DNA of 64,000 nucleotides from Aromatoleum anaerobium. GTDB lineage: Bacteria; Pseudomonadota; Gammaproteobacteria; Burkholderiales; Rhodocyclaceae. A program made the translations under genes and the position numbers. The notes below the pieces were generated by a model. It was given only the letters and a program-made list of their open reading frames with translations. It made no database searches and had not been told where the DNA came from. The stretch covers positions 310,001-374,000 of the forward strand of contig NZ_WTVG02000037.1 of the NCBI RefSeq assembly GCF_012910705.2, given 5' to 3'. Positions 1 through 6,820 of the stretch are shown here, piece by piece. Position 1 is the stretch's first letter. Every line of letters starts with the position of its first letter.

Positions 1-134
1 TGCAGCACCTCGACGGCGAGTTCGCCGTTGCGGAACGTTTTTGTCACGCCGGACAGTTCGATCAGCGGCACGCCCGCGGGCATGCCGCGTTTCAGGTCGG
101 CGCCCAGTGCGCCGATGAACGGCTCGGTTTTCAT
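1..134 (-). CDS. macB: MacB-like ABC transporter ATP-binding/permease protein, N-terminal fragment
   Basis: Only the first 44 codons lie in the window; the gene runs off the left edge. The frame opens with MKTEPF and reaches the ABC-ATPase start LIELSGVTKTFRNGELAVEVL-like segment near residues 24-44, which is typical of MacB/LolD-type ATPases. The ATG overlaps the macA stop codon by an ATGA tetranucleotide, so the two are translationally coupled. MacB normally combines an ATPase domain with a permease domain and works with MacA and a TolC channel in macrolide, peptide or siderophore efflux. The C-terminal permease part cannot be seen, so a stand-alone ATPase remains possible. Confidence 0.8.
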   Translation of the reverse strand, partial: MKTEPFIGALGADLKRGMPAGVPLIELSGVTKTFRNGELAVEVL

Positions 135-1471
135 AGCCGCGGTGGCTGCGCGCGGCGTGCGGCGGCGGGGGTGTCGGTGCGCAGCGCCGCGCCGGAGACG
201 ACGCGGTCGCCTTCCTCGAGGCCGGACAGCACTTGAGCCTGGACGCGATTGCTGACTCCGACTTCGACACGCCGCTCCTGCAGCGTGCCGTCGGCCGCCG
301 CGACCCGGACGGTGCGCTGGCGCGGCCCGGCGGTGCCGCTGGTCGGGGGGCGCGGGCGCGATGGACGGGCTTCGCCGCCGCCCGCTGCGCTGCCGCCGCC
401 CGCTGCGCTGCCGCCGGCAGCGGTGCGCGTGACCCGCGGCACGGCGGCGGAGAATGCCGACATCGGCACCAGCAGCGCATCGCGCGCGGCCGCGACGACG
501 AAGAACACTTGCGCCGTCATCTGCGTCATCAGCGCCTGCTCCGGGTTCGAGACGTCGAACAGCGCGTTGTAGAGCACGACGTTGTTCTGCACGACCGGCG
601 TCGGCTCGATCTTGCGCAATGTTCCCTGCCAGCGGCGCCCTTCGCCGCCGAGAGTCGTGAAGTAGGCGTCCATGCCGAGCGTGAGGCGGCTCACGTCCGC
701 CTCGGAAACCTGCGTCTGCACAGTCATCGTCGACAGGTCGGCGACGCGCAGGATCACCGGCGCCTGCTGGCTCGCGATCAGCGTCTGGCCCTGGCGCGCA
801 GTGATCGACACGACGGTGCCGGTGATCGGCGCATAAATGCGCGCGTAGTTGAGGTTCGCCTCGTCGGCGCGCAGGTTCGATTCAGTCTGGTCGATCTGTG
901 CCTTGAGCGCCTCGACCTGCGCCTGCGCGCCGAGCTGCGTGGCTTCGGCCGTCTGCAGCGCGTCGGCGGTGGTCGCGTCTTCCGCCATCAGGTTGCGCTG
1001 GCGCCGCAACTGCAGGTCGGCGAGTCGCCGGTCGGATTCGCGCTGCATCAGCTGCGCACGCAGGTTGCGCAGCTGCGCGCGCGTCGCATCGACGCGGCTC
1101 TGCAGCACGACCGGGTCAATCTCGGCAAGCAGTTCGCCGGCTTTCACTTCCGAGCCGACTTCGACGTGGATCTTCTTCAACTGCCCGGACACCTGCGCAC
1201 CGACATCGACATAGTCGCGCGGCTGCAACGTGCCGGTCGCGGTCACGACGTCCTCGATATCGCCGCGCGACACGCTCGTGAACTGGTAAGCGGACGCTTC
1301 GTCGGGCTTCGCAAAATATTTCGACCAGGCGAAATAGCCCCCTGCGCCGAGCAGTGCGAGACTGAGCAAGGCGATCGCGGCGCGACGCCAGCGTCGCTTC
1401 GGGGAAGGTGCGGAGGGATTCATGTCGGTGACCGGACTCGGGGTGGCCTCGCGCGAAAGGGTGTCGCGCAT
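131..1471 (-). CDS. macA: MacA-like efflux periplasmic adaptor (membrane fusion protein)
   Basis: 446 residues. One N-terminal membrane segment (about residues 30-48, ALLSLALLGAGGYFAW) is followed by a biotinyl-lipoyl half (VSGQLKKIHVEVGSEVKAGELLAEID), a long alpha-helical hairpin (about 110-205) and the returning half (YARIYAPITGTVVSITARQGQT). That is the classic RND/MacA adaptor order, and the downstream overlapping macB start supports MacA over an RND partner. A low-complexity Gly/Ala/Ser stretch near residues 345-365, encoded by an 18-bp tandem repeat, sits between the beta-barrel and the membrane-proximal domain and is not usual for the family. An alternative start at codon 17 (position 1423, MNPSAP) would give 430 residues and is as likely as the first ATG. 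The substrate cannot be deduced. Confidence 0.85.
   Translation of the reverse strand: MRDTLSREATPSPVTDMNPSAPSPKRRWRRAAIALLSLALLGAGGYFAWSKYFAKPDEASAYQFTSVSRGDIEDVVTATGTLQPRDYVDVGAQVSGQLKKIHVEVGSEVKAGELLAEIDPVVLQSRVDATRAQLRNLRAQLMQRESDRRLADLQLRRQRNLMAEDATTADALQTAEATQLGAQAQVEALKAQIDQTESNLRADEANLNYARIYAPITGTVVSITARQGQTLIASQQAPVILRVADLSTMTVQTQVSEADVSRLTLGMDAYFTTLGGEGRRWQGTLRKIEPTPVVQNNVVLYNALFDVSNPEQALMTQMTAQVFFVVAAARDALLVPMSAFSAAVPRVTRTAAGGSAAGGGSAAGGGEARPSRPRPPTSGTAGPRQRTVRVAAADGTLQERRVEVGVSNRVQAQVLSGLEEGDRVVSGAALRTDTPAAARRAQPPRL
374..418. repeat. 18-bp tandem repeat inside macA
   Basis: Two exact copies of an 18-bp GC-only unit (374-391 and 392-409) and a truncated third. They encode the repeated Ser-Ala-Ala-Gly-Gly-Gly linker of the adaptor protein. 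The unit is in frame, so copy number changes would only lengthen the linker. Confidence 0.8.
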
Positions 1472-1692
1472 TCGATAAGGGTTGCAGCCCGAAGAATACG
1501 GGAAGGCATGCCGCTGCTTTGTATCGTATTGCAGGCAGGGGTTCCCGCGCCGGAGCGGCGCGGGTGATTATGACATGCCGCCCGTCGGGAGACTGGCGCG
1601 TGCGGCCGCGCGGACGGCGGCCGGGAGGTGCGGGCCGGTGGGTCGGCGGGCCGGCGGGCCGGCGGCGATATGGACGTCGCCGTGCCTGCCGG

Positions 1693-2109
1693 TCAGTGCT
1701 CGGGAACGGTGACGAAGCCCATTTTCTGGATGCCGGCAAGGCGCGCCGCGGACATCACTTCGGCGAGCTTCTGGTAGCGCGTCTCGCGGTCCGCGCGCAG
1801 GTGCAGCTCCGGCTGCACCGGGTTCGCCGCGGCCTCGGCGAAGCGGGCCTGCAGCTCGGTGTCGCTGATCCGGCGGTCGTTCCAGTACAGCGTCCCGGCC
1901 TCGTCGATCGCCAGCGTCACCGTTTCCGGCTTCTCGTTCGCCGCCGCGCTGGCCGCGTTCGGCAGATCGATCTTGACCGCATGGGTCAGCAGCGGGGCGG
2001 TGATCATGAACACGATCAGCAGCACCAGCATGACGTCGATCAGCGGCACCATGTTGATCTCGCTCATCGGGGCGCCGCGCCCTTCCTGGCTGAATCCGCC
2101 GAAAGCCAT
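1693..2109 (-). CDS. exbD: ExbD/TolR-family biopolymer transport protein
   Basis: 138 residues from the ATG at 2109. A short cytoplasmic N-terminus is followed by one membrane helix with the family's essential Asp (EINMVPLIDVMLVLLIVFM, Asp near residue 25) and a periplasmic domain ending FVTVPEH. ExbD, with ExbB, uses the proton gradient to drive TonB-dependent uptake across the outer membrane. The exbB stop and this ATG share one base (TGATG). A GTG one codon upstream (2112) is an alternative start. The order tonB-exbB-exbD favours ExbD over TolR. Confidence 0.93.
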   Translation of the reverse strand: MAFGGFSQEGRGAPMSEINMVPLIDVMLVLLIVFMITAPLLTHAVKIDLPNAASAAANEKPETVTLAIDEAGTLYWNDRRISDTELQARFAEAAANPVQPELHLRADRETRYQKLAEVMSAARLAGIQKMGFVTVPEH

Positions 2110-2888
2110 CACGCGGCTCCCGGCGTCGGCACGCGCAGCTGGACCGGCGCCGCGCTGCGGGCAGTTGTGCCGGCGCCCGTGGCGACGTCGCCGGTCGGTG
2201 CGCTCGCGAGCCGCGTGCCGGTCGTGAACCAGGCGTGCAAGTCATGCGCGAACGCGTCGAGCTCGGAAAGCTCGAGGCGGTTCGCGCGGGTGAACGTGTT
2301 GAACGCGAGAACCGCCGGGATCGCGACGAACAGGCCGAACGCGGTCATGATCAGCGCTTCGCCGACCGGGCCGGCGACCTTGTCGAGCGTCGCCATCCCC
2401 GATGTGCTGATGCCGATCAGCGCGTGGTAGATGCCCCACACGGTGCCGAACAGGCCGACGAAAGGCGCGGTCGAGCCTATCGACGCGAGCACAGTGAGGC
2501 CCGACTCGAGCTGCGCCGTCGACAGCGCGATCGACTTGCGCATCGCGCGGGTGACGAACTCGTCGGCGTCGAGCTTGCCGCCCAGCGTGTCGTCGTGCGT
2601 GTGGCGGCGCAGATGTTCGGCGGCCGCCGCGCCCTGGCGCGCGAGCGCTTCGAACGGCGAATCGGGTGCCGCGCCGGACAGCCGCGTGAGGCCTTCATCC
2701 AGGTGCGGGGCGTTCCAGAACGCTTCGACGGCGTTGTCGAAGCGGCGGGCGCGGAACTGGCGCACGGTGCGGACCAGGATCAGGTACCAGCTCGCCACCG
2801 ACATCACGACGAGCGTGAAGGCGACGAGCTTGATGATGAGATCGGATTGGCCCCACAGGTGCGCAAGGCCGAAAGTGTCGCTAGGCAT
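2109..2888 (-). CDS. exbB: ExbB/TolQ-family proton channel protein
   Basis: 259 residues from MPSDTFGL. It has three membrane segments: near residues 17-36 (LIIKLVAFTLVVMSVASWY), about 150-170 (GSTAPFVGLFGTVWGIYHAL, the conserved channel motif) and about 190-210 (LIMTAFGLFVAIPAVLAFN). ExbB pentamers with ExbD energise TonB. I took the ATG at 2888, which lies 2 bases after the tonB stop, rather than the longer frame from 2933 that runs into tonB. The C-terminal tail is longer and Thr/Pro-rich (TGDVATGAGTT), as in many betaproteobacterial ExbB proteins. Confidence 0.93.
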   Translation of the reverse strand: MPSDTFGLAHLWGQSDLIIKLVAFTLVVMSVASWYLILVRTVRQFRARRFDNAVEAFWNAPHLDEGLTRLSGAAPDSPFEALARQGAAAAEHLRRHTHDDTLGGKLDADEFVTRAMRKSIALSTAQLESGLTVLASIGSTAPFVGLFGTVWGIYHALIGISTSGMATLDKVAGPVGEALIMTAFGLFVAIPAVLAFNTFTRANRLELSELDAFAHDLHAWFTTGTRLASAPTGDVATGAGTTARSAAPVQLRVPTPGAA

Positions 2889-2890
2889 GT

Positions 2891-3738
2891 TCACAGTCCT
2901 TCGAGTTTGAAAATGATCGGCACGACGACCCACGCGTCGACATTGCGTCCGTCCTGCTTCGCGGGTACGAAGCGCCAGCGGGACACGGCGTTCTCGGCCG
3001 CGGTGTCAAGCCGGCGCGAGCCCGAGCTTGCAGAGAGTTCGATTTTGCCGGGCATGCCCTCGCCTGTTACGAAGACGCGCAGCATGACCTTGCCTTCCTC
3101 CCGCATCCTGCGCGACAGCGGCGGGTAGGGCGGCGGCGGATTGTTCAGGTAGGCGGCGTCGAAACGCGCGGCAACGGTCTCCGCCGGGCGGAACGGACCG
3201 CGCCGCGGCGGCGGGCGGCAGTGCCTCGGCAGGCGGGGGTGGAAGTCCGGACGACGGGGGCGGGGCGTCGGTGGTTCGTCGTTGCTGACCGCGGTGGCGG
3301 AGTCCGTGAGCGGGGCCGGGGCGGCGTGACTTTCGCCGGCGCCGGCCGGGTTTGGCGCCGCACCGGCTTGGGTGGCGCGGGCTGCGGCTTGCTGACTTCC
3401 GGTTTCGGCGGCGTCGGCAGGACGGGAGCCGGTGCCGCCATCGGAATCGCCGCGGGAGGTTCGATCAGGGCGACGGTGATCGGTGGCTGCGGCGGTTCGG
3501 CGGGAGCCGGCTGAAATCGCGCGAACCCGATCGCCGCGGCAGCGTGCGCGAGCGCGACGAGCACGAGCATCAGGCGACGTTCGCGCCGGTTGCGTGCCTC
3601 GGGCCGAAGGCGCGACTGGCCTCCGGCCTTCGGGCGGGAGGTTGTGCCCGGGCGCGGCGCGGCGGTCGGCGCGCGACGCGGTACGGGATCCTGCCGGTCG
3701 AGGAACGAATCTGAGGGAAGGCTATGCGAGAGGTTCAT
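2891..3738 (-). pseudogene. tonB: tonB, interrupted by at least one frameshift
   Basis: The N-terminal frame from the ATG at 3738 (MNLSHSLPSDSFLD) carries a membrane anchor (LMLVLVALAHAAAAIGFARF), ITVALIEPPAA and a Pro/Lys-rich spacer (PPKPEVSKPQPAPPKPV). It then degrades into Arg-rich sequence and stops at 3145. The TonB C-terminal domain (FDAAYLNNPPPPYPP, REEGKVMLRVFVTGEG, AVSRWRFVPAK) continues in another frame to the stop at 2891. The shift lies between about 3200 and 3340 in G/C runs. A second shift in the Pro-rich linker (a PSSGLPPPPAEALPP reading in the third frame) is possible. Without repair no full-length TonB would be made. The downstream exbB and exbD are intact, so this may be a base-calling error. 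Confidence 0.8.
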
Positions 3739-3797
3739 CGGGTCTGTTCCGCGCGACCTGCAGGGATGCCGGCTGGCGCCTGCAGGTGGCTCAAGGC

Positions 3798-3917
3798 TCA
3801 TCCGAGCAGACGGTCGATTGCCGCAGCGGCGACCACGAGGTACAGCGCGATGCGATGTGCGGCAAATGCCGCGGGCAGTGGAGGCGCGCCGCGGAGCGGG
3901 GAAATCGGTCGGTCCAT
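3798..3917 (-). CDS. possible 39-residue membrane peptide
   Basis: A short frame in the gap between bacterioferritin and tonB, beginning MDRPISPLRGAPPLPAAF and ending AAAAIDRLLG, with one hydrophobic stretch (RIALYLVVAAAAID). Its stop lies 60 bases before the tonB ATG. I do not recognise a family. Position in an iron operon and the plausible membrane helix are the only support; it could be chance. Confidence 0.3.
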   Translation of the reverse strand: MDRPISPLRGAPPLPAAFAAHRIALYLVVAAAAIDRLLG

Positions 3918-4057
3918 GTTCGCCTGTTCGTGTCGGTGCCCGGCGCCTGAGGGTTCTGCGCGAGAACGGGCGGGAATGGGAGAGGAGGGGAGGTCGGCGC
4001 GCGCCAGTCGGGTGCCGGAGGGTACAGCACGTACCCCCGGCCCGGCGGCAGTGGCAA

Positions 4058-4534
4058 CTAGCTGGAGCTTTCCATCTGTGACTGCAGGTAATTCTGCAGG
4101 CCTACCTTGCCGATGAGCTCGAGCTGCGTTTCGAGATAGTCGATGTGCTCTTCGGTATCTTCGAGGAGCTCCTCGAACAGTTCGCGCGAAACGTAGTCCT
4201 GAGAGGTTTCACAGTACGCGATCATTTCGATGAGGTCGGTCCGCGCCGCCAATTCGAGCTTCAGGTCTCCTTCCAGGCACTCGGGGACGTTTTCGCCGAT
4301 CAAGAGCTTGTTCAGGTTCTGCAGGTTCGGCAGCCCTTCGAGAAACAGCACGCGCCCGATGAGCTTGTCGGCGTGCTTCATTTCCTCGATCGATTCTTCG
4401 TACTCGTGATGACCGAGCCGCCCCAGGCCCCAGTTCTTGTACATGCGCGCATGCAGGAAGTACTGGTTGACGGCGGTGAGCTCGCTGGTCAGCTGCTTGT
4501 TGAGAAACTGGATGACTTTGACGTCGCCTTTCAT
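4058..4534 (-). CDS. bfr: bacterioferritin
   Basis: 158 residues from [19 protein letters not shown], the usual bacterioferritin length and start. Ferroxidase ligands are visible in the four-helix bundle: Glu18 in [24 protein letters not shown] (Glu51, His54), Glu94 and [14 protein letters not shown] (Glu127, His130). Met52 in EEMKHAD is the expected haem ligand. It stores iron as a ferric mineral in a 24-subunit shell. The ATG overlaps the bfd stop by ATGA, so store and release partner are coupled. A longer in-frame extension to 4651 lies inside bfd and was rejected. Confidence 0.95.
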   Translation of the reverse strand: MKGDVKVIQFLNKQLTSELTAVNQYFLHARMYKNWGLGRLGHHEYEESIEEMKHADKLIGRVLFLEGLPNLQNLNKLLIGENVPECLEGDLKLELAARTDLIEMIAYCETSQDYVSRELFEELLEDTEEHIDYLETQLELIGKVGLQNYLQSQMESSS

Positions 4535-4761
4535 AGGGCCTCCGCGGCAAACGAGAACGAGGACGCGACGCCGGCGGGGGCCGGAGTCGCGGTCTGCTCT
4601 GCCAGCGCTGAACGCAGGCAATCGCGGGCGCACGTCGCGCAGCGGCCACATTCGCTCGCCACGCCGAGTTTCGTGCGCAGCTCGCGCAAGGTCGATGCGC
4701 CTTCGCTGACTGCTTGTTCGATGTGACGATCCGTTACCGCGTTGCAGACGCAGACGTACAT
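4531..4761 (-). CDS. bfd: bacterioferritin-associated ferredoxin
   Basis: 76 residues with the Bfd [2Fe-2S] signature: [11 protein letters not shown] at the start and [11 protein letters not shown] at about residues 38-48, giving the four cysteine ligands. Bfd donates electrons through the bacterioferritin haem to reduce and release stored iron. It lies directly upstream of bfr with a 4-base overlap and downstream of hemP, so the whole group is likely iron-responsive. The tail after the cysteines ([10 protein letters not shown]...) is longer than in E. coli Bfd (64 residues). Confidence 0.93.
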   Translation of the reverse strand: MYVCVCNAVTDRHIEQAVSEGASTLRELRTKLGVASECGRCATCARDCLRSALAEQTATPAPAGVASSFSFAAEAL

Positions 4762-4805
4762 AGTCTAGCCTCGTTATTCCGTTTGTTCGCCCGCTTGCCG
4801 CAGGA

Positions 4806-5012
4806 TCACTTTGTCAAGATAAGTTTCCCCGCGCGGGTCGCGCGCAGGACGTAATGCATTCCGTCGTGGTCGATCGTCACGCTCGGACGCCCGAGCAGCA
4901 GCTGGGCGCTCGGGATCGCCTGCGCAGGCTGTTCCGTCGCGCTTCCCCGCGGCGCCCCGTCAACCGGATGGAGATGCGTGGTTCGCGACGGGAGGTAGAG
5001 CTCGTTTGGCAT
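4806..5012 (-). CDS. hemP: hemin uptake protein HemP
   Basis: 68 residues. The C-terminal half is the HemP signature: [25 protein letters not shown], with the nearly invariant YxLRxTRxGKLILTK end. HemP is a small protein commonly placed at the head of iron or haem uptake operons and can act as a regulator of haem receptor expression in some betaproteobacteria. Here it precedes bfd-bfr-tonB-exbB-exbD and follows a Fur-box-like sequence. The N-terminus from the ATG at 5012 is variable and the exact start is not certain. Confidence 0.9.
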   Translation of the reverse strand: MPNELYLPSRTTHLHPVDGAPRGSATEQPAQAIPSAQLLLGRPSVTIDHDGMHYVLRATRAGKLILTK

Positions 5013-5023
5013 GTTTCGATATA

Positions 5024-5045
5024 ACGAATAGGAACGATTCGCATT
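5024..5045. promoter_or_regulatory. putative Fur box upstream of hemP
   Basis: On the minus strand the site reads AATGCGAATCGTTCCTATTCGT, close to the Fur consensus AATGATAATCATTATCATT with GAAT-C-GTTC-TATTC arms. It lies 12 bases upstream of the hemP ATG. The function fits an iron operon; it is a pattern match by eye. Confidence 0.55.
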
Positions 5046-5154
5046 ACAACATTGCCTGCCGGATCGGTCAAGCGTCTTGCGTATCTTGCGGGGGAAATCG
5101 GGGCGCCTCGCGCTTTGCGGCCGTGATCCGAGCCGATGCGCAGGGAGCGTGCGC

Positions 5155-5580
5155 TCAGGGAAGCTCGAGCAGCACTTTCATGCGGGGATCCGCATCGGCG
5201 GCCGGCAGATAACCGATCAGGTTCGGGTTGGCCATGAGGCGCGCGCCGAGTTCACGGACGTTTTCGGCTTGCTGCGGCGGCAGCGCGCGGCCCGTGAAGA
5301 CCATGCGCGACCAGTAGGCGCGGATCTGGCTCGGGTTTTTGCCGGTGAGCTGCTCGTAGAAACGGTCCCGCACCCTGCCCCCCGGCAGGTCGGCAAGCGC
5401 GACCGGAGTCCCGTCGGGCAGGCTGCGGGTGCGCCCCAAGTACAACTGCTCGGCTTGCTGTCGCGACAATTCGCCGATTGCGCCGCGCGCGCTGGTGACG
5501 ATGAGGATCTGCGCCGCGGCGAGGGGTGAGAGCAGCGCCAGGGCCACCGCGACGAGGATTCCGGAGGAGATAGGCCTCAC
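5155..5580 (-). CDS. small PstS-like periplasmic binding protein
   Basis: 141 residues from a GTG start. A clear signal peptide (ISSGILVAVALALLSPLAAAQ) is followed by a fragment of the phosphate-binding (PBP-like) fold: ILIVTSARGAIGELSRQQAEQLYLG, RVRDRFYEQLTGKN and AYWSRMVFTGRALPPQ. Proteins of this size are often annotated as phosphate ABC transporter substrate-binding proteins, but no permease or ATPase is present and the length is about half that of PstS. It is the last gene of a tight operon with an outer-membrane barrel (10-base gap) and a GGDEF-EAL protein, so a sensory rather than transport role is plausible. The ligand is unknown. Confidence 0.7.
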   Translation of the reverse strand: MRPISSGILVAVALALLSPLAAAQILIVTSARGAIGELSRQQAEQLYLGRTRSLPDGTPVALADLPGGRVRDRFYEQLTGKNPSQIRAYWSRMVFTGRALPPQQAENVRELGARLMANPNLIGYLPAADADPRMKVLLELP

Positions 5581-5590
5581 CTGGCGCGCC

Positions 5591-6820
5591 TCAGAAAGTC
5601 AGATCAAGCGACAGGCTCAGCGTGTTCGCGGTATTTCCCTCGATCGGGGCGAGCTGTGCCTTGTCACGCGGAAAGTAGGATCCCCAGGCATCCCGGTCCA
5701 GCCGGGCGTGAGTGAATTCCGCCTTGAGCGCGGCAGTGGGCGAGAGGTCCCAGCGCCCTCCAGCGGTGAGGCTGCGCTGGGCGTTGTTGCGCGAGGCCAG
5801 ATAGGCCTTCCAGCCGGCTTCGAGCCCCGCCATGGATGCGGGGATCGTCGCCCGGGCGACGGGTTCGTCGAGGATCTGCCGGGCAAGCGAGACGTAGGGC
5901 GTGAAGGCGCCGAAGCGCCTGCCAACGCTCAGGTACCACGCGCTCGAACTCGTCACGTAGCGGTCGGCCCGCCGGCGCACGTATTCGCCGATGACCTGCC
6001 AGCGACTGTCGTCCCATTGCACCCCGACCGAATCGAAACTCGTCCTGCCGTCGTCGCCCGACAGATCGCTCGCCACGCTGCCCAGCCCGATCGCGGCGAG
6101 GCCTGCGGCGAGCGCCACGTGCTGGGGGTCGCGATATTTGACCCTGAACCGCGCATCGGCATGCCCGAGGTGCAGGGAAAAGCCGCCCCGCGTCAGCACC
6201 AGATTGAGGCCCCAGGTTGCGTCGAGGCGAGCCTTGCCCTGCGGAAACGAGATCGCGCTGTGGCCGTAATAGGGGTGGATTTCGGCGTCCAGTGCGCCGA
6301 TCCGGGCGTGGTAGATGAAGTCGATGCCGTCAAGGTCGGTGAACGGATTGAGGCCGTACACTTCGACAGGCGGGCGCACCCAGGGATTCGCGTAGTTCAC
6401 GTGCAGCGAATCCGACAGCATGAAGAACGGTGCACGGACCCGACCGACGCGTGCCGACAGACCGGGCGCGAGCGTCTGGCGGAAGAAAGCGAGCGTGACC
6501 CGCGGGTCGTAGCTGTTCGTCCCGTCTTCCCTGGAGAGGGCCTGCAGCGTGATGTCGTTGTCGGCCATAAGCCGCAGGCTCGCCTGCAGGCCCAGCAGCG
6601 AGTCGGGGCTGAAGTCGGGATCGCCGCCGCCGGGGTAGTTGACGCCGGAGCGCGTGAACCACATGTCGCGGCGGTCGGTGGTCACGGCGCCGAGCGTCGC
6701 GAAACCCGACAGTTCGGGCGTCCCTGCGTCGGCCGCGGCGCTGCCCGCCGGCCGGAAGGCCGCGAACAGCAGCAACAGCAGGAGGAGGAGGCGTGCGCAC
6801 TGCAGGGGAGGGAAGATCAT
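5591..6820 (-). CDS. predicted outer-membrane beta-barrel protein
   Basis: 409 residues from MIFPPLQCARLLLLLLL, the ATG that overlaps the upstream stop as ATGA; a longer frame to 6919 lies inside the upstream gene. A signal peptide (cleavage near GSAAADA) precedes alternating aromatic/polar beta strands such as ARVGRVRAPFFMLSD, WQVIGEYVRRRADRYV and FGAFTPYVSLARQ. The chain ends SLSLDLTF with a C-terminal Phe, the usual signal for Bam-dependent assembly. I do not recognise a named family. The SGFATLGAV opening resembles porin-like proteins found next to EAL-domain genes. It probably works with the flanking periplasmic protein and the c-di-GMP enzyme. Confidence 0.75.
   Translation of the reverse strand: MIFPPLQCARLLLLLLLLFAAFRPAGSAAADAGTPELSGFATLGAVTTDRRDMWFTRSGVNYPGGGDPDFSPDSLLGLQASLRLMADNDITLQALSREDGTNSYDPRVTLAFFRQTLAPGLSARVGRVRAPFFMLSDSLHVNYANPWVRPPVEVYGLNPFTDLDGIDFIYHARIGALDAEIHPYYGHSAISFPQGKARLDATWGLNLVLTRGGFSLHLGHADARFRVKYRDPQHVALAAGLAAIGLGSVASDLSGDDGRTSFDSVGVQWDDSRWQVIGEYVRRRADRYVTSSSAWYLSVGRRFGAFTPYVSLARQILDEPVARATIPASMAGLEAGWKAYLASRNNAQRSLTAGGRWDLSPTAALKAEFTHARLDRDAWGSYFPRDKAQLAPIEGNTANTLSLSLDLTF

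Noticed and set aside
3791-4057. An 88-residue frame between bfr and tonB
   Set aside because: Pro/Arg-rich with no domain; the shorter frame 3798-3917 with a hydrophobic helix is the only plausible candidate there.
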